A stretch of 64,000 bases of DNA from Homalodisca vitripennis (taxonomy: Eukaryota; Arthropoda; Insecta; Hemiptera; Cicadellidae), in NCBI RefSeq assembly GCF_021130785.1, contig NC_060211.1:26521001-26585000 (forward strand). The letters are read 5' to 3'. Each line of letters starts with the position of its first letter. Position 1 is the stretch's first letter. The notes under the pieces are model-generated. The model searched no databases and had not been told where the DNA came from. It saw only the letters and a list, made by a program, of their open reading frames with translations. The position numbers were made by a program, and so were the translations under genes. Positions 55,708-64,000 of the stretch are shown one piece after another.

Positions 55708-55915
55708 GAAGAGGTCGATCCCCTTTTAAGCCTTATTCTGTCCGTCCTCATAGGACACTAACCTGTGCGAGGATCTTATCAAACAGAATAAGGGAAGAGT
55801 CGATACATTATCAGGTCTATAGTATTGATAAAGAGTGCTTCTGTCACAGACAGGATTTGAACCTGCGCTATCTCTAACTTGGACTCAAAGTCCAACAACG
55901 TCTTAGATCAGCAGT
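55708..55915 (-). mobile_element. tRNA-headed SINE (5 of 5), head truncated
   Basis: The minus strand copy has the B box GGTTCAAATCC near 55857, the class II tRNA middle and the family body (CCTTATTCTGTTTGATAAG, CGCACAGG, AAAAGGGGATCGACC). The A-box end is lost: after GATCTAAGACGTTG-type sequence the match stops at about 55912. A CAA insertion is seen in the anticodon region. Probably 5'-truncated or broken after insertion. Confidence 0.88.
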
Positions 55916-57025
55916 CCCAAATTTATGTTTTCATTTATGTAATTTGTAAGTGATTTTGATCACATACAACTATCTGAAGTTTTCTAGACAAGTTATTCTT
56001 GAACTGATCCATGCAATATTATTGTAACTTTATATTATTATTGAGTACTATTAAAGCGGTATCTAAATCTAGTATTAGTCAGAGAGTGGATCAAATTAAT
56101 ATTTTAGCAATTATGGACTCCTTGATAATAAATCAATTATTGACTTCCCAAGGAATGTATTAGAGAATGAATGGTTACTCATTATGGCTCATTCCTTCAT
56201 TTAGACACACACAGCGTATAGCGAACCAAACCAGTCAGATTTGTGCCAAATACGGTCAAGTCCGGTAAGTACGGGTGGTCCTGTCCCTTCCTTCCTTCAC
56301 TAATTGACCGACACAATGTGTGCCTCTACGACCTGACATGACATGAGCATCAAAACTACTCTAAGTAGACTTACTCTCTAGTGCTCACACCGCATGTTAT
56401 CTTCTCATTGCTAAGCCTTATGTAACACAGTTTTTCGTTGTACTCCAATGATGATACAAAGTACAGTCAGTGTATTCTATGGCTTATTGAAAATATTTTT
56501 GGTATTGTTACTGTACAGGGCAGTTTTGGACATAAATATGGTGTTCATGTATGTAAACATTAATCTGACTGCGAGATGAAGCACTGTCCGAAAAAGAATT
56601 CGATATTCGATTCGGCAACTCAAAAAAGGAATATTAAGATATTATCACCAATGCATTGTATCAGAGTAAAATGATGTGCTAGCATGAATCTGTAACGATG
56701 ATTTTGCTCATTGATGTTCAAACTGTACTTATTGATCTCAATTCACAGTGATCGTAGAGTTTGATAGATAGAAAGATAATTTACGATTATAACATGGGAG
56801 ATGATCGGTATTGTTTATTATTGTACATAATATTCAATTGACCAAGGGAACTTTTAAAATAAACGTCCTCAAATGAGATATTACAATTTCTCGTCACGAA
56901 GCATTAACTACTTAAAAAAGTCATTCGAGTTTTTTTATCATTTAGGCTATAAAGAATGTAACTAAAATATGTAGTCGTCTCGAATCTCCCTCTCTATGCC
57001 AGAGCCGAACTAACTTCACCGCTAG
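55916..57025. other. Unassigned sequence
   Basis: The patch 56200-56350 has a more balanced composition without a clear frame. The rest is A+T-rich. Confidence 0.45.
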
Positions 57026-57285
57026 TAATTACGCTACTTGGCAACACCAAGTATGTCAGTCAGACTTTGCACTACTTGGTAATGCTACAGATATGTCAGT
57101 CAGGCGCTTTCCACTACTTAGCAACACCGCAGTTTTGTCAGTCAGACTGTGCACTACTTGATAACGCTGTAGGTATGTTAATCACACGCTTTTCACTACT
57201 TGGTAACGCTACAGGTATGTCAGTCAGACTCCTTTCACTACTTGGCAACGCCGCCCGTATGTCAATCAGACTCTTTCCATATTAC
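57026..57285. repeat. 42-bp tandem array (6 units)
   Basis: Units carry CACTACTTGGTAACGCTACA and GGTATGTCAGTCAGAC; unit marks at 57071, 57113, 57153, 57195 and 57237 give periods of 40-42 bp. The period is 14 codons, so a + strand frame (57067-57339) reads repeated HYLATP/SLLGNA-like peptides, but unit 3 shifts it by two bases, arguing against a coding role. Confidence 0.92.
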
Positions 57286-57899
57286 TCCCTATTTCTATTT
57301 ACTTTATTTGCCGTTTTTACAAATCTCTCATTTAGATAACGATGTAGATATATTTAGTACATATGTTATCTTTGGACAGATCTTGAAGCTGTAGTTTTAT
57401 GTAAAACTGCCCCCTAAAAGTGCTTTAATAGCAACTCGGACAGTAATATTATACTGTTATCAAATTTCAAATCAGAGTTTGACAACAGTTTTGTTTATAA
57501 GACTTTCCAAAGAACTGTTTTATTAGCACCTAATCAACTTAATATAACATGATTGTTGAGACAAAAGTGTAGGCTGCGATAACACCTACGGTGTTTACCA
57601 ATGACCGCTAATCTAGCGCCCTACTTCGTCGATAGCGCGTTAGTCCACATCACTATCGACAGGTTCTGATTAATTCTAATGACAAAGTGTTTACAAAAAT
57701 TACCATAGAAATACGAAAGGAAATTTCGACACAATTTAACAACGTTCTGTTATCCGTGGCTCATGAATCATTCCCAAATAGTACCATATAAAGTAAAGAT
57801 TGATGGTGTAAAATATTAATGAAGTTGTGAAACACAGTTTAAACTGGACTCGATATTATCTGCAATTCAGATTTTAACACGAATAATTTCAATCAACAA
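57286..57899. other. A+T-rich spacer
   Basis: No gene, RNA or repeat seen. Confidence 0.45.
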
Positions 57900-58020
57900 A
57901 CCGTGAACGTGGCGCCACGGCGCGGGGCATTGCCGCCTCCGCGCTAAATTTCCCGCGCCGGGGTCACATTCATCAAACGGCTGGTGTGGCTCACATATAA
58001 TCAGCTGACTGATAAATTCG
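57900..58020. promoter_or_regulatory. G+C-rich island with E2F-like site
   Basis: This 120-bp island holds GTGGCGCCACGGCGCGGGGC, then AAATTTCCCGCGCCGGGGTC. The central TTTCCCGC is an exact match to the E2F/DP consensus TTTSSCGC. A CAGCTG E-box follows at about 58000. The flanks are A+T-rich. It may be a promoter or enhancer, or CpG-rich repeat debris; no downstream gene is recognised. Confidence 0.35.
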
Positions 58021-60060
58021 ACCACCACCTGTTATGGCCACTTACAAGTCATTCAATCACGATCTTTATTACTCTTCGGTAGAGGTATGCAAACATATAG
58101 ATTACTCATAACATTATCCAACTGGTTTCAGTCATTATTGACTTTTTGACGCAGTTTCGTGGGGCCACAAAATTTGAAGTGATGGAATAAATATTTTCTT
58201 TATTTCGATTAACTGCTTAGCCAAACTTTTGTTTCAATTCTTAAGAGATTGAACTGATTCTCAATTCGATTAACAGATCTTTTAGTGACGAATGCGTTTT
58301 ATTCCCTTGATGAGTTCATGACAAATCGCTGAGAACGATAAAACTATTTTGTTAACTCTGTTGCCGAAACGAACAAAACTTTTGTGTTGACGATTGTTAA
58401 AAAATGTTTTAATTAGTGTAACATTGGTCAAAATTAATGTTTTAAACTTCAACTTTGAATAAGTTAAGACGCATGCAACACAATTGTAAAAAATTGTCTA
58501 TTACAATAAAGAAAATTTGAATGGAATGGAATTCTTTGCTAGTCTCTAATTCTGGCTGTTGTAAAATATTGTGTCCACAAGGGGTTAAAATAAATGAACT
58601 TGAAACTTCTAAGTTCCACCCATTTGTTTTTTATCACCGACTATCATAACGTTTAGACCTCTACCGTGCCTCCACATTAAGAAGGCTTAGAAGTTCCAAA
58701 AACAATTTAAATGGCATTTTCACAATTCGAGCAAATGTGTCAGTTTGGCACATTTCGAAAATATTGATTAAATTAAGAATATATTAAAGAAAATGTAAAC
58801 AAAAAATTCAATTTCACGATGAATTTAAGGTTTTCCACTCAAACTAGTATCTCATCTTTAATTCTAGACGATCAATAAGGTATTTTTGTCCGTATAATCT
58901 ACAATTTATGACAAGACGACCCAAACTACTTCGAGAAATCAAATTATTCTCACAAGTACACATTGTCACGCTCAGTGGAAAAATAACATCCACTTATTTG
59001 ATTGGATGACTAATGCCTTGTTACAGAATAAATTGCAACATTTCAATTCTTCTAAAAGCGCATGCGACCGAAAGCACGAACAATGGGACCGATGATTAAT
59101 ACCACATCGCTTCCAAGCCGACCGCCTCCCGGCAGCTCTGGGGTGCCGAGGGGTGAGGTCGCAGGGAAGCAGAGGGCGGTGATTTAAGTTAAATCGAGTG
59201 ACCGAGACCCTTGTAGTTGTAATGCAGACAGCGCCATTTCTATTCACTAGACGCTCGATCCCCGATATTGAACACAGTGACCCACTACACTAATTAAATG
59301 GCTTCTGTCGCTGTAGATTTCAATTTGCATTTAATATTTTAATTCATTCGTCCTTTTTTTGTATGTTTTCAATTTAAATAACATTTGGCATGATGGAGAG
59401 TTTTACCAGTTGAATAAAGTACGAATGAATGTGAGGTGTATTTACCTAAATCGTGTAACAGAAGAAAAGTTTAAGTTCTCTTTGAAAGACATTCATGAGG
59501 TCTGCGTAAATAAGGGTTGTAACATTCAGGGAAAGTACCATTTCATTTTTACCTAATAGTTTTTTAAGCTTTTTATGTAACATTTGTTGACTTAAATATT
59601 TAATAAAACAACAACCAGACATCAATGACCGATAACCCTTTTTAATCAATAATTAGAAGACTTTTATTTGGTTGGATATTTTGTCACTGCAAATTCTGTA
59701 ACTTAATTGGAAAGAAATATTTCTTGAAATCCGATTAACCTATGTATCGGTTACCTGAGTAGAAATCCGCATGGATAATACGCACAAACAATTCGATTTT
59801 CATCTGAAAAGTAATTGAAACATGATTTTATTACATTACTTTACTACCGATGCATTCAGGATAAGTGAAGTGTGCTCTGAAAGTATGTCGCTCTAAGGGA
59901 CTATCATTTTATCATTCTACTTACCCTCCAACAAATATCTGAAACTATATATCAATGCTTTTATCCATTAATTATGTAAAAAAAAATAAATTAAACATTT
60001 TTGTGAAATTGGCTGTTGACGCTCTAGCCTACGCACATTATATTATCTATCAGTATTCTT
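58021..60060. other. Unassigned sequence
   Basis: A possible LINE-like 3' end, AATAAAGAAAATTTGAATGG followed by AATGGAATTC, lies at about 58505-58535. The patch 59060-59190 is G+C-rich and carries an unrecognised - strand frame (58972-59247). The + strand frame 59359-59556 (65 codons, starting MYVFNLNNIWHDGEFYQLNK) looks more protein-like than most but is not recognised. Confidence 0.4.
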
Positions 60061-60067
60061 TTCTTAA

Positions 60068-60149
60068 TTCACACACGCACGCACGCACGCGCTCACACAC
60101 ACACACACACACACACACGCACGCACGCGCACACACACACACACACATA
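60068..60149. repeat. CA/CG dinucleotide microsatellite
   Basis: A run of CACACA and CACGCACGCACG motifs spans about 80 bp between A+T-rich flanks. Confidence 0.97.
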
Positions 60150-61194
60150 ATTATTATTAGTACAATTTTTACATTTAGTTACTGATTAGGTTATGTTATA
60201 TTGCGTTTAATAGGTTCGTAGTATTATTTTGGAAACACATTTTCTTTCCGATTTGAACCAAATCAACTTGCTGGTAAGAGCATCTTCATTTTTTCATACA
60301 ATCAACATGCATCTAGAAAAATACACTTACTCTTACTGCATCTGCTTGAATTTTTTGGTAGCGACTGATAGTGAAATAACCGATTTTGCAAGTCATTGTC
60401 CAGACTATAACAACTAAATTGGAAAAAATAGTGTTTTATATTAGTTATAAATCTTTCCAATAGCTACAAGGATCTCCATTCATAATTTTGAACATAAAAA
60501 AATCCGTCCGTGTTGGGGTTTTCCTTTTCATTACTTGCAGAATTAACAGAATTGGGCTGGAAGAGGAATTACTAAATTTCCACATATGAAACCCACAAAA
60601 TCACTGGTTTTTGTCAGGAGATTCGCCGTACAAATCGATAAATTTAGAGTTGGTAACGCCTACAACCAGCACGACGACATCTCCATAACAGGTGTGATTA
60701 CTGGTAATCCAAGGCAATGCGGAGGAAGAATTAATTCAGTGGGCTTGCTCAAGCACAGGCCTTCTGTACACGAACCACTTGATTAACACATTATCCGGGT
60801 GTTAATGTGATACATTAGAGCGGCGAGATTGTAATTAAAGGCAATTCTAGGCCGTGGTGGCGACAGACCGTATCAACTAACTGTCTTGTCCACACTACCC
60901 ACTACTGTGTCCCGGCCCAAACCGTTCTGATGGTTACTAAACACTGAAACTCTAAACACAATAATTATCAGGCCAACAGCGTGCTGTGAAAATAGTCTAA
61001 TTCTGGCGACGTGAGTTATAACATAATTCATAGTTAGGTTACAACTTTTTACTGAATGGTAATATAGCCTGAAACTCTTTACAGTGCTTCAGTTATGTTT
61101 ACACATTTCTGTCCAGCTGTTCACACACGTGTGAAAAATACCATTTTTGCGTAAACAGTTTTTTAATCGGTTCTCGGCTAATAATGGTTACAAA
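60150..61194. other. Unassigned sequence
   Basis: An acceptor-like CCTTTTCATTACTTGCAG ends near 60540, but the frames after it close quickly. The + strand frame 60586-60786 (66 codons) is unrecognised. No gene is called. Confidence 0.4.
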
Positions 61195-62144
61195 TACCGG
61201 GTGTTCCAAGAAGAGGTTAAAACGTTTGACTTTCATTACTTGCCCGTTTATGCACCGAACATATTTTCAAACTCTACACAGTTAATAAAGTAGGGTTTAA
61301 AAATATTCTGTGAAAATTAGAGCTCCCTCAAAATTGTAGAAACAAAATGGTCACATATTGAAAATGTTACCATTTTGCTTCCCATAAAAATTTATTTCTT
61401 GAATTACATGATTTGATTATACAGCGTTGCAGTTTTGGAGAACAACTTTTTAATAACGCTCATTCGTGAAAACAGCTGTTTGATTGAAAAATATTGCTTT
61501 TGCTATAAAAACATAATCTAACCTCCTCCGTTACAGTTTTACTGATATTGTGAGATGGCTTTTGACAACCTTCTTGGCCGATGGATTGGTCGTGGAAGAG
61601 ATTTTTTAGATTGGCCACTCCGATCCCGAGATTTAACTGTGTGTGATTTCTTTCTGTGAGCTTACTTTAAAGGAACAATTTTATACTCGTAGCTTCACTA
61701 ATGGCGAGGAATTAAAACAATCAGTTGAAGAGGAACTCTCCGGACGCTGCAGAATTTCATTTGTAAAAGCTTACGATTCAGTTAAACGCTGTTATCAGTA
61801 TGTCGCTGTGGATGGATTAAATTTCTAATAATAGTGGACTGTAATTGTAGGTTTTTTAATAGGCTATGTTCAAATTTTCTGATTGAAATGCTTTATTTCT
61901 TTAGAATGTGACATAAACAATTTGAAAAACTAAAAATACTGGTTTTTTACTGTTATTAAAGTATAGTTTTTTTAAAATACCATAATTTTTGATTCAACAA
62001 TTGCTAGAGAGCTGAAATTTACACATAATATCTTTAAAATCTATATTAAATGAATTATGTAGTGTTTGAATATATTCGGTGCATAAATGGGCACGTAGTA
62101 ATAAAAAAACCAAAAGTTTAAACCTCTTCGTGGGACACCCGGTA
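61195..62144 (+). mobile_element. Mariner-like element with TA target duplication (~946 bp)
   Basis: The left end, CCGGGTGTTCCAAGAAGAGG (from 61197), and the right end read in reverse, CCGGGTGTCCCACGAAGAGG (from 62142), form inverted repeats that continue with TTTATGCACCGAA some 50 bp in. Both are flanked by TA (61195-61196, 62143-62144), the Tc1/mariner target duplication. The element encodes only the C-terminal third of a transposase, so it is an internally deleted copy. Confidence 0.92.
61556..61828 (+). pseudogene. Mariner-like transposase C-terminal relic
   Basis: Frame one reads FDNLLGRWIGRGRDFLDWP, then RSRDLTVCDFFL and a TGA where the family has Trp-Gly. The homology then resumes in another frame as KEQFYTRSFTNGEELKQ to a natural-looking end, AVDGLNF and stop. 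The GRWIGR motif and the 'RSPDLTPLDFFLWGYLK' region are recognisable; the catalytic acidic residue (D in CDFFL) is kept. The upstream two-thirds, including the first two catalytic Asp residues and the DNA-binding domain, is missing. Confidence 0.88.
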
Positions 62145-63489
62145 TTAAGTGAGAATTATTGACCAAGGACAACAAATTATTGCCTAAACACCCAGCCATC
62201 GTATTGTTTCAGCCACGGAATGAGGTTTTCATAAGACAATTGGCGCTGGTATTGCAGAATTTAACGGGACATTTTTCATGAAAAAGACTGCTGACTGGTC
62301 TGTCCCAATAAATGATAATGTGGTATTTATTACATTCGTTTGAAATTATTATACAATTTACACCATACGCTATGCACAAAAATGTCATTAAAATGAAGGA
62401 TTAATTTATTAATTAAAGGAAAAATTTCATTCGATTAGATTCATATTTATTGTTGTATGCGAATGTCTTGTATTTGATTGTGTCCATAATTATAACACGA
62501 ATATTTCAGAGAAAGAAATTCAGACTTTGTGTGTGTGATTTTTGTGTGAAAGTTACTATACGAATTCATTTTCATTAAATTGCTAAATTTATCCTGTAAA
62601 ACCTATATATTCCTCGTCGATTTGATACGCTTAACGTAAAGTTAGTTTTTGGCAGAGCAAAACGCTGTTGTAAATAATTTGCGCACCAGTAAGTAGTAAA
62701 CACAATTTATTATGCATCACTAAATACTGTTTTGAGAAGCATGCACAAGGATTTACAGTTAACAATAAATCTAACGTTATTGACTATAAAGACAGAGAAA
62801 AAGGATAATGGATTGGCAGCAAAGCATCTTTTATAGCCCCGTTGTACCCCCAGGGATTTGTTTTGTTCCCTTGCTTTTAAGGAACCAATGCCTAAGGGGT
62901 TTTCTATTGTAATCTTCACAGTGACTTAAAAGGAGTCTTCGTTGCAGTAATAAATTCCGTTTTTGTTTTCCTTTAAAAGTACCTTTTACATGCGTTGGTA
63001 GAAATTTAGCTCTGAATGTTTTGTTTTCATATTATCTATTTTATATAAGTATTACAGAGAGAGTAGATATTTATATAGAAACAAACTATATTTACAAGTT
63101 TTATGAATTCGATGTTTCGAGAGTGAGTTTCTAAGACGGTTACATCTAAATTTGTTAATCCGATCTGAAATAAGATTGAGATTCCATATAACTGTTGTGT
63201 ACATTTTAAAGAAGCATTTCTCAGTACCTTCTTATTGTTGTTTAACTACCATTGTTTATAAATTTGTATTTGTACGAATTTAGATTTAAAAGTGGCTGGG
63301 AAAGAAATTCTCTCGTAAAAAAGGATTCCTAAATGCTGTGACGTAACATTTACACCATAAATATTACAACTCCATGATTGGAAAAAACTGAAAATTAAAA
63401 TTTGATGTTTGAGTCCAAAAGATTGATATGAAGGTAGTCTTCCATTTAATACTTTAACCATTCCAATTAATTGATGCTGTTTGTTTTTG
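62145..63489. other. Unassigned A+T-rich sequence
   Basis: Short - strand frames (62710-62919, 63246-63554) lack recognisable domains. Confidence 0.45.
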
Positions 63490-63780
63490 ACGCTGGAAGG
63501 GTTGTGAAGGAAACAGGATTTTCCGTTCAGTGATACAACAAAAATCAGTAACACTACGTTTCGAGAGCTGCAATCTGATCTCTTCTTCAGGATAAATAAC
63601 TAACCTAATCATACCAGAGCGTTGATTGATTTATTTATTTTAATCTACCTAGTTTGTAATTGTGTTATGTTAGTTATTTACCAGAAGGAGAGATCAGATT
63701 GCAGATCTCGAAACGTAGTGTTACCGTTTTTTTAGTCATTGAACGATGGCAAATATACGGAAAAAATCCTGATTCCTCCA
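63490..63780. repeat. Inverted pair of dispersed repeat A
   Basis: The left arm (63490-63605, minus orientation) and right arm (63655-63775, plus orientation) both carry, in their own orientation, GAAGAAGAGATCAGATTGCA or GAAGGAGAGATCAGATTGCA, then CTCGAAACGTAGTGTTAC. In the right arm GAGATC (63690-63695) pairs perfectly with GATCTC (63704-63709) directly before GAAA. In the left arm one pairing is lost. The spacer also contains ACCTAGTTTGTAATT, shared with the 22.6-kb copy. Two copies inserted head to head, or one inverted duplication. Confidence 0.85.
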
Positions 63781-64000
63781 TAATTGACGATTTGCTGTTG
63801 TGCAGCACTTCCATAGTTGCTCACCATATAATTATCTTTTAAATGCACATCAATTATAGATTTACACTTTTGTTTACTGTCTAATTTTACCTGAAAATAT
63901 TGTATTCAGCTTTTAAAAAAACTCAAATTATTTTTTCTAATGAGATTTAAAAAAAAAAAAAAAAAAACAAACAAACAAAGCTCAGACGTCAGGACAAATT
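63781..64000. other. Window end; poly-A tract
   Basis: A run of 19 A (about 63949-63967) followed by CAAACAAACAAAG suggests the tail of a retroposed sequence that continues beyond, or ended in, this A+T-rich DNA. I see no recognisable body upstream. Confidence 0.4.

Noticed and set aside
60068..60149. Z-DNA or regulatory element at the CA/CG tract
   Set aside because: It is an ordinary dinucleotide microsatellite; nothing in the sequence supports a specific role.

Overview
The window looks like A+T-rich nuclear DNA from an arthropod, most likely an insect. The evidence is short frames on all strands with no bacterial-style gene packing, relics of hAT, mariner-like and LINE elements, Pol III-derived SINEs (class II tRNA, 5S rRNA), a stray 28S rRNA fragment, and many minisatellites. 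A sap-feeding hemipteran is my guess from the style of the repeats; no feature proves it.

No intact protein-coding gene can be supported. The longest open frames (138, 137, 121, 119 and 117 codons) resemble no family I know. Two possible micro-exons (26691-26730 and 44269-44322, + strand) have good splice signals, so part of the window may be intronic, but their phases do not join directly.

Layout. 1-9 kb: A+T-rich DNA with a 320-bp tandem duplication, a G+C-rich 120-bp array (2259-2997), one tRNA-headed SINE, fragments of an interspersed repeat, and the first ~128 nt of 28S rRNA (8385-8512). 9.2-14.4 kb: three consecutive arrays with 139-, 39- and 37-bp units; the last carries about 19 CACGTG E-boxes. 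15.7-20.8 kb: a SINE joined to two upstream modules, a hAT miniature element, a 64-bp array with a dyad in each unit, a tRNA-Thr-like relic and a 5S-derived SINE. 22-31 kb: G+C-rich islands, a LINE terminal fragment, two more tRNA SINEs and a second copy of the hAT element. 31.4-35.3 kb: three independent tandem duplications, including a 178-bp array of eight units. 35.6-41 kb: a G+C island, LINE-like 3' ends, a palindromic miniature element with a perfect 20-bp inner stem, a dead LINE C-terminus and a long-inverted-repeat transposon with a dead transposase. 43-46 kb: two more simple arrays. 47-54 kb: small duplications, a second palindromic element, and a duplicated block whose two copies carry different insertions, one containing a hammerhead-ribozyme-like core. 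55-64 kb: another SINE, a 42-bp array, a G+C island with an E2F-like site, a mariner-like element with TA target duplications, and an inverted pair of a dispersed repeat.

Taken together, the window is a transposon and satellite graveyard. The most interesting items are the small retroelement-like repeats with possible self-cleaving-RNA cores, the tRNA-headed repeat with an extra 5' module, and the dense E-box satellite.
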